A DNA stretch of 64,000 nt from Progne subis subis (taxonomy: Eukaryota; Chordata; Aves; Passeriformes; Hirundinidae), in contig JAKJHU010000066.1 of the NCBI GenBank assembly GCA_022316685.1, forward strand, positions 2,707,140-2,771,139, written 5' to 3'. Positions 46,560 to 58,226 of the stretch are shown piece by piece. Under the pieces are notes generated by a model. The model was given only the letters and a program-made list of their open reading frames with translations, did no database searches and was not told where the DNA came from. The translations under genes were made by a program, and so were the position numbers. The number at the start of each line of letters is the position of its first letter. Position 1 is the first letter of the stretch.

Positions 46560-46870
46560 CTCTTGCTTGTGTTTTATAGCGTTTTCTTGCCTCTGACTTT
46601 TTTTTTTTTTTTTTTTTTAAATATTAGACGAGGTACAGAATTATAAATGACTCTTTCCTTATCTGTGCTGCTCACATATCCAGGATCAGAGGAGCTGATT
46701 AAGAAAGAAGTCAGAGGCAACGTTGGATTCATAATGATTCGGAATAATGAATCCTTATCTCTGCTTTCCAGATTATCACCCTTTCAGCTCCCAATGTTTT
46801 GTTACATGGGATAATTTATTGCATCTAATACATCACAATGAATCTGATGGCGGAAAGCGATGGGCAACGT
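46560..46870. promoter_or_regulatory. Candidate GATA-responsive upstream element
   Basis: AT-rich unique block about 12 kb upstream of GATA3 with three WGATAR sites on the minus strand: CTTATCT at 46658-46664 and 46754-46760, and TTATCA at 46773-46778. CATAATGATTCGGAATAATG and GGGATAATTTATTG add homeodomain-like motifs. It has the look of a vertebrate conserved enhancer, but no alignment was made. Confidence 0.4.
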
Positions 46871-47212
46871 TGGGGGAAAAAAATTCGTGGGTCCTTATTT
46901 TAGTTTAGTTTCATCCTGGGGGCAGCGAAACTGATTTTTTTTTTTTTCTTTTTTTTCTTTTTTAATTGGGAAAATATAAGGTAAATCTGATAATAATAAT
47001 AAAAAGAAGTTGGAGGATGATGATGAGGCGCTTTAATTAGTGTGTCACTTTCAGACTGAAATTAAGAAAATCGACTGGAACTTCTCCTCTCGGTGGCTCC
47101 GAGATCCTAATTTTACATGATTTATTTTTTATTTAAGGGGGAGATAATGCATCATAAACATTGAATAAAGCATGGCGCCGGGTTAAGATAAAATACAATT
47201 TGCATCTCTCTT

Positions 47213-47234
47213 CCCCCCCCCCCCCCCCCCCCCC
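47213..47234. repeat. Poly(C) tract, 22 bases
   Basis: Uninterrupted run of 22 C on the plus strand. Confidence 0.95.
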
Positions 47235-48487
47235 TTTTTCCTTTTTTAATTTTTTTTTAAGGGAGGAAGGACTGATAATATTTTTTTTTTCCCTCCCGCC
47301 CCGTTGCCAAATAAATACATGCATAGCAAAAAATCGATAAGATTTCTATGAGGAGTCTCTCCCCTCTCTCCTCCTGTGTTTGAGCCTCCTTTTTTTTATT
47401 TTTTAATTTTTTTTTTTTTTAAGCATTTCTCATAAACCGGAGAAACTCCGCGTTTTGCTTTGTATGCAAATGAACGCTGCGTTCTGTCTCTGGCTGCAGA
47501 AATGAAATAAGGGGGGGAGGGCGGGGGTGGGGGGAAACATTCACCTGGAATTATTGATATTCCTGTGCCTGAGGAGGGCAAGATCTACTGATATTTTGCT
47601 GGATTTGAATGTATTCGTTCGAATCCTTGGAGGGGAGCAGCAGCCGGGCTCTGCCTCCTCACCTGTGCGGGGAAAAGCTGCATTTCAAACATTTTCTGTG
47701 GCGAATGAACCCCCTTTGCTCCATTCCGAGGGATGGGGGGGGGAGGAGGGAGGGATTCCCACAGCAGTAACAACTCAACCCAAAACTTGATCTCAACAAA
47801 AATCACCGCAAGGGTCAAACCCGATAACGGGGTTTGGGATAATGTCCTCAAAGCCCTGCGAGGGGCTGGGGGATGCTCCCGACCCGTGCTAGAGCATCTC
47901 CACCTCTGAGAAAATGGTGCCTAAAATCTTCTTCGTGGTCATTTTGCTGCGTCTCGATTGTTTTTTGATTGAGGTGGTAGTGGGTTTTGTTTGTTTTGGG
48001 TTGCTTTTTTTGTTTGTTTTTTTGTTTGTTTTTTGTTGTTGTTTTTTTGTTTTCCCTTTGTGTGCAGCCACTCCTGATGCTAAAATTTCTGGGGACAGGT
48101 GCTGGCAGCTCTGTTCTGCCTTGGTTTAAGTTTCCCTTGCCTCTTCTCATCCCTTTCTGGCTCTCATGGCACAGGGACGGTGTTTAATCATTAACCAGGT
48201 CTAGCTCGGTCCTTTTTTCCAGGAAGTGAGAGCCACTTCTAAAATGAGGCTGAAAAATAACTTGGTTTTCCCCTTTGCCTAAAGGGAAAGGTTCCCACCT
48301 GGGGTCTGGAGTGGGGGGACCCCACGTCGCCCCTTCCCCGCTCTAGATTCATCGTTTTACACGCAGTGTTTCACAAATCCCATCCAAACGCTAATCTCGG
48401 CTTCCTTACTCTTCCTCCTTCCTATATTCTGCGCAATATTTGTCAAGGAATTTCAAGTATCAATTATAACCGCAATTTTTGATAACA

Positions 48488-48513
48488 CCCCCCCCCCCCC
48501 CCCCCCCCCCCCC
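48488..48513. repeat. Poly(C) tract, 26 bases
   Basis: Uninterrupted run of 26 C on the plus strand. Confidence 0.95.
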
Positions 48514-48599
48514 AAATCTGAAGTGTAGATGATTTGATAGGAATATACACATATATAATACCAGTTCTCCCTCAGATGAATTTATTGGACCGCGTCCCA

Positions 48600-49040
48600 C
48601 CCTTAGCTGAACATTCAATATTCCAGCATTATCTCCACACTTAAACTCGCTTTCTCCATTTCTGTGCCAAGATAAATTTGCATAATATTTGCAGTTGTAA
48701 TTAGCTGATGAACATCTCCCAGCCTTCCCCTTTGTTTTCCGCGCGTTTGGTCTTCAATTGATGCCACTTTTGATCTTTAATATTACAGGATCCCGATAGA
48801 GCATTTTATATCTTATCTGCAGCGCATGAAAGTCGCGCAGAAAGGGAGTGAGAAAGGGGAAAAAAAAAAAAAAAAAAATGGGGAGAAAGGAGAGGGAGGA
48901 AAAAGCGCTGAAGGAAGCTGAACTAATCAGAGTTTCGAAAGGTTGTTTCAGATGCCTGAATCCGCAGTTACGGGCCAAATGAGATAAATGGTGAAATTAG
49001 AGCCATTTAAAATGACACAGGGCTCCATCAGGTGAGGTAC
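48600..49040. promoter_or_regulatory. Candidate conserved element with octamer and GATA sites
   Basis: AT-rich, mostly non-repetitive block. AGATAA (48670-48675) is immediately followed by a perfect octamer ATTTGCAT (48676-48683), then GTAATTAGC (homeodomain-like), CTTATCT (48812-48818) and AGATAA (48982-48987). An A run interrupts it at 48861-48878. Regulatory role is inferred. Confidence 0.4.
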
Positions 49041-51789
49041 CGCCAGCATCTCCAGCATCTCCGCATCACCCGAGAAGGGCGCCGGGGGCTCCGGCGGCGG
49101 AGCCGGGCTGGGGACACGGGGTGCCGGGGTGGGGGTGGCAGCGTGTGCGTGTCCCCCTCCAGGCTTGGGGACCCCGGGGGGAGGCGCCCTGCCGACTTTT
49201 AGGGACGCGAGCATCAATGTTGAGCTCTTTCTTAATTTTTTTTTTTTTCTTTTTTTTTTTTCCCGTGGCGGGGGGGAGATGTGGGGAAGATGCTTTTCCT
49301 CACCCAGTAACTGGGTGGGGAGTAGCCGGTACCCCCCGACCCCTGCCCCCCGGAGCACCTCGGGTGAGCAGCCCACCCCCAGGGTCACCTCCGCTGGCAG
49401 AGCCGGGGGTAAAGGATGTTATCACGTCGGGAGGGTTATTAAACCGCTAATGAATGAGTGTCTGTGAGACTCTGGACGGGCTGGAGAGACTGCGGGAGGG
49501 GGGTCGTGGGGAGAGGAGGCAGAAAGGCTCGATCTTCATGCCAATCTCTGGAACAAATAGCTAACATTTAACGTTTACACCCTGCTTGGCGACGAACTGG
49601 CGCTCCACGGACCCCTGATCCAGGCTAAAATGTCCAGAAAGCCTTTGGAGAGAACAAGTTCCTAGCTATCAGGTTCTTCTGATCTCTCTCCTCCTTTCAT
49701 AGGGCTTTGGTTTCAGGCTGGACTTGTCCAATGTCTGCTTTACCGCTGCGCGCTCCTAAATGAGTGTCAAGGAGGCGAATATCAAATAGCAGAGAGGTCA
49801 AGGCGATTTGGTTAACCGTTGGCTGGGCTGATGGCTTTAAACTTGTGTGGGAGGCTGGGGACGTGGCAGGGGGGAGGGAAGGGAAGGGGGGAAGGACTGG
49901 GAGCGGAGGGGAAATAAACCCAAGAGAAGTGAAAGCAAGGAGGGGTGAGGAAGAGGGTGGCGGCTTAGAGAGCCCCCCAAAAAGCCTGGGTCAAGGGTTT
50001 CACCGTGGTGGAGGGCTGTGGAACCCTGGGTGGAGGGTTTATTGGTGGTCCTGGCTGTGATGGGGTGTCCCTGTCCATCAGAGGGGAGTGTGTGCATTTG
50101 GGAGCATTTGGGAGCATTTGGGTGATGGATGAGTTTTGATGGAACCCACATTTGGGCTTGTGCCGGCTGGATCCTGGCTGTTTCCTGTGGGAAGCTGCAG
50201 GGCGTGGGTGGGTGCACCCCAGATGAGTGGGTGCAGCCACAGGGGTGGGGAACATGGGGGATTTTGTAGTGTGTGGTTGGGCGGTGGGTCGCGCTGAGTT
50301 TGTGCTTGAGGAAAACCCACAGGAGCATCTAAGAAGAACCACGTGCAAAAGGTGAGGGAGAGAAGGGATGAGCCTGGAAGGGGTTTGTGGTCCCAGAGGT
50401 GATGCTGGACACAAGGGCTCTGTGGGCAGGTAGGACAATACCATCAGAGTGTTAGGAAAAAGAGTGATGTCCAGAAGAATTTCCCTGTGGTGATGGAGTG
50501 GCAGGACGAGGCAGGAGAAGAGTCCGTGCATGGATGGAACATAAAAGGATGGCTGTGAAGTGACCGTGGCTGTAGCTGTGGGTGTGGGATGAGCTGTGCA
50601 GGGATGCAGGACCAGTGTGAGGGGTCAGGTGTGAGCGGGACATGCTGGGTGATGAACACAGGGAAAACCTGGGGCTCTCAAGAGCTGGATGGTCCAGCAA
50701 TGCTTTCAGGGGGCAAATCCCTTCCCTGAGTGCTCTTGCAATGCCCAGCATGAGGGCACAGCAAGCAGCGAAGAAACCTAAGTGAAACTCTACTTTGTCT
50801 GCAATAATCATCTCCTCAAAAATAATAATTAAAAAAAAAGAGGGAGAGAGGGAGAGAGAATTTCCTATTACTGAAGTGGCCAATGAACAGAACAAATACT
50901 CAAGGCCTTTTCCAGCCACACTCCTCAGCTCTGAGGCCACACAAGTCCTCCCTTCCCAGCAATCACATTCTGCTCCTGACATTAGCAGAAAAGTCACTCT
51001 GGTCCCAGGTAATGTGAAGCTCGTCAGCTGAACCAAGGCAAACAATCGCCATAGGAAATGTGTGCACAGCCACACACGGCTGAGCAGCGCCAGCGCTTGG
51101 AACCACCACAGTTTGCAGTAGCTAAAACAGGAGGGAGTTAATCGTGGGTTTACTTCCCATGCCCTTGACCTACAAGTTGCAGAGCTCAGGAGTGCGGCGC
51201 TGGTGGAAGAAATTCAGGTGAAGCCACTGGGACTCTCACGATAAAGCTGGAGTCCCCACACTGCCCTGGATTTTGCATTTTGAATGTGCTATAAAGGAAA
51301 CTTTTCTCCTTCTGCTCTCCCTTTAGCAGATACGAGAGAGACTTCAGGGGGTTCAGCCCTTGGGCTGTCCTACAGGATCAGGGGAAGCAGTGATGGACAT
51401 TTCAGTGAAGCCTGGTAAGGAGAGGAGAGAGGATGAGAAAATTTCAGGATCAAATATGCATTTTGGATTATTGAAGAAAAAATAAATTGCTATGGGTTTC
51501 ATTGACTTGGCTGTTCGGGGCACCGTGGATCCCAGCAAGTTGTGGGCATCACAAAAGTGTGTCCCTACAGAGAGGTGCCTCAGGTGTGTGTTTGGACACA
51601 AATGTACAGGGAATGTGTGTGCAGGGGGTGCTTGTGCACGTGCACACCAGTGATCTCAGATGGATTGTGGGTTTTTTATATCTATATAAATCTATGTATA
51701 TTCCATAGGAGGCTGAGAGCCATAGGTCTCTCCATCACGCCTGCATACATCCACATACATACACCCACCGAGGCTGCGTTTCCGGAGAC
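49041..51789. other. Noncoding region
   Basis: GC-rich at 49060-49450, then ordinary unique sequence. No gene, RNA or mobile element is recognised. Minus-strand frames at 49837-50531 and 50452-51075 are long but lack recognisable domains and are probably chance. Confidence 0.5.
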
Positions 51790-52050
51790 ATTCTCAAATA
51801 GAGCAGTGTAATTTCTCCGCTGATTTTGATTGACATGCTGTCCCTGGGATCATGTGTTAATCCCTTCTTCACTCAAGCCTTTTCATAACTCATTTCTCTC
51901 TGCTAGATGGAGACTCTGATGGTTACCGAGGCAACGATGATAGCACTAAGCCATTTCCCTCTCTGCACGGAGACCATTATTCCGCATGCATAGGCCATTT
52001 GCAACAAAGGTCGCCACAAAGTCATCCACAACACAGCACACGTTTATTAA
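51790..52050. promoter_or_regulatory. Candidate conserved element with RFX X-box
   Basis: Unique block containing GTTACCGAGGCAAC at 51922-51935, a full X-box (two half-sites GTTACC and GGCAAC) as bound by RFX factors. Also present are TTTGATTGACATG (51827-51839) and CCATTATTCCGCATGC. A T24 run follows at 52061-52084. Function is inferred. Confidence 0.4.
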
Positions 52051-55000
52051 ACTTTTATTCTTTTTTTTTTTTTTTTTTTTTTTTCCCTCCCCCTAACAGG
52101 GAAACTAGCTGGCATGTGTACAATATCTCTCACTTTTTTTTTTTTTCTTTTTTTTTTTTGAGATCTTTGTAATATAGGTAATAATAACTGCAGCAGATAT
52201 TATTGTTCCCAAACTATATATCACATAGATCAGGGGCTTAGAGTTCCTGGTCTAGAAAGATCATGCTTAGATGGTGAGCCAATTGAACCAATGATTCCTA
52301 TTTGTCTTTTGTTCTCCTATGAAATAGCAACTTTAATAGCAGCTGGAGGAAAAAACAGCCAACAGCAATGATATGAGAGCGGTGTGAGGTGAATATCTGA
52401 ATGTAAAACCCACACAAGAGCTTTGCCCTGCACAGCCAAGCACCTCCCCAAACCATCAGCAATGACCACCTCTTTTAATTTCATTTCTACCTGGCTCCTT
52501 ACCTTAGCTTCCTGGCTCTGGGCATAAGTTGAAAGGAGTCTGTCTTGCAGAGCTGGTCCCAGGATATTAAATACCAGCTCCGACTCTACAAGGACAGAGT
52601 TAAAGTGCTCTGGAAAGGCTCTCTGCTAACCTGAGGTGTTCCTCCCCACCAGTGAGGCTTTGCCCATATGGGGCCACGCTGCTGGATTTTATTTCAGCCC
52701 CATCCTTCCCCTCTGGAGACCGAACGCGATGCAACGCTTTGGGACGGCTTTTAGTGAGCAGCCCTTTCCCACGGGGAACGGCACGGATGGAGGCACAAAT
52801 GCCTCTCCGTGGATTCATGGATTTAGCATTGGAGTCACCCTCAGCGATGTTACAGATCTCTGGAGTCTGCGTTTCCACAGCCCCACCCCCTGCTCTGGTG
52901 GGTCTCACAGCGGGGACGGGCGAAGGCCGGGCGGCTGCTCGGACAGTCCTGTGGCACCGGGGCTGCTGCGGATGTGAAAGAGGAGGAGAAGATGGCCCAC
53001 GGTGATAAGCTCCCAGGAAATTTCTATGGTGCCTCCTACTCTTCCCTGTCCAGACAGCTCCAGCTCTGCTCTGGGCTCTTATCTCTCTGTGTTGCTGCAC
53101 CTCTCTGGCCTCCCTCCTACAGAGTCCTGCTCAGCTTGGTGCAAACACACTCCTAATTGCACTGACCTGCCCCAGAGCCCTGATCCCATCTGCCCTCTCT
53201 GACTCTCATCACTGGCTTCACTGGTTCTAACACCTATTTCATTTAAATGCTCGATGCTGCCTCTTCAATGCCCAGCCCTGGCTATTCCACAGCTCCTCCC
53301 TTTATTTTCAGTTTGGAAATGTAAAAAAAAAAATGTGAATTGACAGCCTTTAAATATTCAGTTCACTTTCCTGGATACATGGAGACGCTTAAATGACCGG
53401 GAAGTCCACAATAGCCCAGCCTGTGCAAGTGCATGAAGTGAGTCCTGTGCTTGGAGATGTATCTAAAGGAAAACACCTTCCATGAGTAACCACCACTTGG
53501 AGGCAGCCACAGCGGTTTCCAAACCAGCCCCTGTGCTTGTTTACAACATTTCTGTTTTGCAAGACATTCAAGTAGCCTGAGACAAACAGGAGTTGGGGTT
53601 AAACCTCCCAATCTGCCATTTATCTGGAGAATCACTTTCCTACTGAGATACAACTGCCACAGAGGGGGGTGAAACCTTGCCGGTCCAGCCGACACACGGA
53701 GGCTGGCTTATGGTGTGGAGTAGCTCCTCTGCCGAGGTGCTGATTTAGCACAGGTGTTTGAAGAAAGCAGCTGCCCTGGATCCACAAGAGTTGGTTTCCA
53801 AGGCCTGTCACTTCCACCTTTGTGAGCTGATGTGGAGCCAGAATGGGATTGGTTCCACCACTGTGATATTTCAGTGGGGCGACCAGAGAGGGATGGATCC
53901 TGCAGGTAAGGTCCTGTTGTCAGGAGGATGCACTGTCTCATGGCACTTTTCACTGAATCTACAAACCGTATCCAGCCATTCTGAATAAAAACCTATCACC
54001 TGCTAGACCCTTTTCCCCAGCGCCTGCACCATCCAGCACCTTGGCTGCTGTTGCATCACTCCTTTCATGGAAAGTCTCCAGCATATGTGCTTTGATTTTA
54101 AAAAATGGGGTGAAAAATAATAAAAAAAGGTATTTATCATGATTTCTGCTCATAATGAGCTCTCCTATCTCATTCAGGGATGCTTGAGGCCAGGAATTGC
54201 ACAGGGATATTTACTTGTGATGCAGCCCTGGGATGGTGCTGGGACTTTTGAGCGAAGCGTGGCAGGTATTTCCAAGCCCCCTGCACTAATTGATGGGCTC
54301 TCTATATATCATGCCAGATAAAGGGCTCTTGCACAGTAAATGCTGATGTTTAGAACATCCTGATAGTGTTTTGTTAACAAGAAGATAACAGGAGAGCAAG
54401 ATACGTTTGTTTAGCTGCCTATAGATAAACCAAATAGGGTCTTTGTTAAGTTTTCATGACTGATGGCAGGTACTAAATGTGATAAATAATACCCCAGGTC
54501 CTGATTGGAGCTACTGTAGCACAAGTTCCAACCCATGGCACTGACCAGTGAGGGGGGATGGAGGGGTTAAAGGCTACAGGGATGAAAACCTGGGACTTTT
54601 CCTGGGGTGGAAACCCTTTTTTTCTGAACTGACAGTGGCCTGCTATGGCTTTTGCAACGTCCCAGCAAAGTGGTACCTACCAGAAAAGCAGGGAATGAAA
54701 AAGATGCTGGAAATAAAGTATTTATGGAAGCAGAAGGGCAGATAGAACACAGAAATTTACAAGGAGAAGAGAGGGTGACATTGGGTGGCACCAGCCTAAG
54801 ATCAGTGGTGACCTGTTCTCAGAGGCTCCTCACTGGCTCAGCTAGGATGGGATGTCCCAAGAATCTTTGGAAATGGAAGGTGAGCAAAGCAGTCACAAAA
54901 TCCCATTGAGCAGATCCCAAGGATCCCTCTCCCCCTGCCCCAGGAGGATGCTGAGTCAAGGCAGCACCCACCTCCCTCCCAGGGTGCTTATTAGCACTTC

Positions 55001-57985
55001 TCCCCAAACCACCTGCTAATTGCAAGGTGGGTCACTGTCAGCCCTCTTACAAAAGACAGAATTGTTATTGAGAGGTGATGGGGGAGCCCTGAGTCACTGG
55101 AGAAGAGGAGCCACAGGGTCTGCCCACGATGCTCCCCAGTGGTGTCCCAGAGGTGTCCCCATGGATGCTCCAACCTCCCAAAGCCAGTGACAGATCCCCA
55201 GCAGGGGGAGAGTTCTTCAGCCAGGCTTCCCAAAGCCTACAGCTCCAAAACCTGTCCAAGTTTGGAAGCCAGGCCATGAAACACCCCAGCTCCGCTCAGC
55301 TGTTGAAAAGGATTATAATTACAGTATCTTCAGCACCATCTTCCCCGAGAAGACAGTAATTTGCTCCCCTTTTGTTTGTTTTCTTCTTGTCTCATGTTTT
55401 TCTTCCTTCTTCTCGTAGCTTTAGGAGAGGAGGCTGCAGGAGCTGCACTGGGCTGATGCTAAAAGTACCCACAACCTTTGGGTTGGTGCCTTCCTGGTGC
55501 ATCCTGCTGAGGAAGGGGAGGAGGAAGGCTTCAAGCTTGACTCCATGGATGAAAACCTCTGGGATGCTGCAGTTCTCAGCTCCTGTTCTGATGGAGGTGA
55601 AACCAAAAAGCAGCTGTGGCACCCCCAAGATGGTGCTGGTTTTGCACAAGAGATTTGATGCCCACCCGGGTGACATGTTTTGGCTCCCTAGGAGCTGAGA
55701 ATGAGGAGCTCAGTGCCCTGCTTTTCAGTTAAGAATGGGATGGATCTGTGAGGAGCTTGTGCAATTTGGGTTTTGTTTTTCTATCCCAGCTGCTCACAAG
55801 GGTATTTATTTGTTGGGGGGTTTTAAAACTTTTAAGGAGATGCAAAGGGCTGGAGAAGGAAGCACTGAACTCTGTTTGTGTGGTGTCCCAAATTACTTAC
55901 AAAAATACCTGGACTAGTCCTGCTCCTTTCCCAGGGAGTGACCAAGAGCTGCTAAATTCTACTCCTGCTCCATGAACTTCTCTCCCACCCAGAACCGAGG
56001 CCATGCCAAACCCATCCTAAATCTAGAAAAATCTACAGTTCTCCCCAAGCAGAAATACTGAAAGAGGATGGAAATTTTGCACTCAAGCCTGGACTATACA
56101 TATTGAAACACTCAAAGCTTGGAAATTGATGGATGGGGTAGAAACTCTGCCCCATAACTCATGGGGAAGATCTTAAATTTGCATTTCACAACAACATGCA
56201 ATGTGGGACACGCTCTGTGCTTCCGAGCGAGCGCTCGGCGTCAGAGCCAGCCCAGAGTGATGTAGAGACGTAAATGAAAAGCTAGTGGATCTTCCTGAGA
56301 CAACTTTGAACAGGCATCCAAAAAATGAATGTTTTCTTCTAATTAGGAGTGTTCGTTATATCTCATGGTGATCTACAAAACAAGCCACATGCCAGTTATT
56401 GCTGGTACAAGCACAACAGTGCTTGTACTGTGGGAAAAAAGTATTTCCAGGCATGTAGGACACAAAACGTACTAAAGGCATTTTAATGACACTTTAATTA
56501 ATCTCTAGGCATAGGTTAAACAGAGAATATCTATAAAGGTGTGTATGTGTGTGGGGGGTAATAACGAAAGTTAGGACTCAAATCAAAAGATGCTTTAGTA
56601 CCTGCATATGTTATTAAATATAATTATATTAATTTAAAATATCCCTACGAACAAAATATGGTAAACTGGAATGAAGGTTGCGAGCAGATCTCAGTAAATC
56701 AAGCCTGACAAAAAAAACTTGTATCAGAAGAATGTTATGATTATCATACAAACAAAAACAAACCTGAATAAATTTAAAGTTAAGGTGAGACTTAAGAAAG
56801 AAAATAAATCTAAAGGTGCTAGGTGTGGAAAATTACCCAGTGAAGGGAGTTAAACCGCTTCACCTCAGAGATGGGTTACAATAACCTAAAGAAAAAGCAA
56901 GTGTGGATTTAGAAACACATTATCCTCACCAGGACCACAGAAATGGAAATGCCTTTCTCAGATATCTGTTGGCTGATAAGAGTTTATTGCACCCATCTGT
57001 GAGACTCTCACTTCCAGTCTGCTCACCAGACCACAGTCCTGTCTGTGCAAACACTCGTGACAAAGCAACTGGGGCCTCTGCAGAGATGCATCTTTTGGTT
57101 CAGGAAGAAATAAACCTGATTTTGCCCCAGATCACCACTTCCTGCCCAGTTCTTGCAAGGGCTTTGCTGAGCTCTACTTGCACTGTATCCCAGCTGTGGT
57201 TAGAGGTGCGTCAGGCAGCCCCGGGGGGAGCCCATGCACAGACATCTCACCGTGCCTTTGGTTTGGAAGGCCCTTGCAGAGGGATCCAGACCTTTGCATG
57301 TCAATTACAGGGAGATCTTGGCAGCTGAGCCCTATTTTTGGGATGAAAACTGACCATAAACTCGTACCCCCAGTGACAGGTTCATATAAAGGTGCCTGGA
57401 AAAGTACCTGGACAGGTACGCAAGGAGGAAAGAGGCTCAAAGGCGTGTTCTGCAACAAAGGCCACTATTAAAGCAAGGAGTAGCTGCTAGAGGGGACCTC
57501 AGGCTTAGAGAGCAGACGAAAGTTTCCCTTCTTGCACCATCAGGTAACCCCTCTGCAGACACTGACCCTCTTGGCCTCAGACAGCTCTGGCACCAGTCGT
57601 CTGCTTGCCGTCGATGGGAGCTCAGAGGTGCCTGTTCCCACCCTGGCTGTGCCCCTGACGTGCTCTGTGACCTGGCACAAATCACGTCACCGCCCCGCTT
57701 TGGTTTCGCTGCTCGTAACGCCAGCAGAAAACAAATCAGTCCTTGTTCGTGGAAAGTGAGTGATGCTCGCCCGGCCCCAGGATTTCTCCAGGCACATCTG
57801 ATGGGAACTGCCACAGCTTTTGAGTCCCTAAGACATTAAACAAATGCCAGTGTTGAGTACTTACCTGGTTTTATTACCCTCTCCCAGCAATGACTGGGGA
57901 CACCCAGCTGCCTTGCCCAAACGTGTGTATGGGAATGGCAAAGCGAGATGTGCTGCACCGGGATGGGAAATTTGACTGGCTATCT
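52051..57985. other. Upstream noncoding region
   Basis: No coding gene recognised. It begins with T-rich tracts (52061-52084, 52135-52159). The 166-codon minus-strand frame at 52600-53100 shows no known domain. 56150-56500 is AT-rich and carries an octamer (56177-56184) and a 24-bp palindrome (56405-56428). The rest appears as ordinary unique intergenic DNA. Confidence 0.5.
56405..56428. repeat. Perfect 10-bp inverted repeat, 4-base loop
   Basis: GTACAAGCAC, spacer AACA, GTGCTTGTAC. Both arms match exactly. Confidence 0.9.
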
Positions 57986-58226
57986 CAGGTCATAGAAGCA
58001 TAAAATGGTTTGGGTTGGAAGAGATTTTGAGGGTCATCCAGTTCCTCCTGCCATGGGCAAGGATACCTTAACCAGGTTGCTCCAAGCCCCATCCAACCCA
58101 GCCTGGGACACTTCTAGGGATGGGGCATCTAACTGCTACTCTGGGCAGCATGTTCCAAGGTCTTATCAACATCAGTCAAGAATAATATCCTAATATCCAA
58201 TCTAAATCTCCCCTCTTTCAGGATAG
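57986..58226 (-). mobile_element. CR1 LINE 3' end fragment
   Basis: The minus-strand sequence is a degenerate CR1 3' end. On the plus strand it reads CATAGAAGCATAAAATGG, TTTGGGTTGGAAGAGA, TTGCTCCAAGCCCCATCCAA and GGGATGGGGCATCTAAC, the classical inverted CR1 3' sequence. 5'-truncated, no ORF. Confidence 0.9.

Larger units (their letters stand above)
41517..46560. other. Upstream noncoding region
   Basis: No coding gene seen. It contains A runs (42550-42572, 42588-42604), a compound (TA)n(TG)n at 44331-44382, (AAT)n at 45419-45453, (AC)n at 45754-45789 and a T run at 46058-46085. 45230-45410 is AT-rich, non-repetitive and motif-dense, and 46380-46560 similar; both look like candidate conserved elements. 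Confidence 0.5.
46871..48599. other. Noncoding region with low-complexity tracts
   Basis: No gene seen. It contains C22 (47213-47234), C26 (48488-48513), (TTTG)n-rich sequence at 47980-48060 and T-rich runs. Octamer motifs occur at 47198-47205 and 47464-47471. The 47030-47200 stretch is AT-rich and unique. Confidence 0.6.

Noticed and set aside
50452..51075. 207-codon minus-strand open frame
   Set aside because: Partly hydrophobic but with no recognisable family and no gene context; treated as chance.
52600..53100. 166-codon minus-strand open frame
   Set aside because: No recognised domain and Arg/Pro/Ser-rich composition typical of chance frames in GC-rich DNA.
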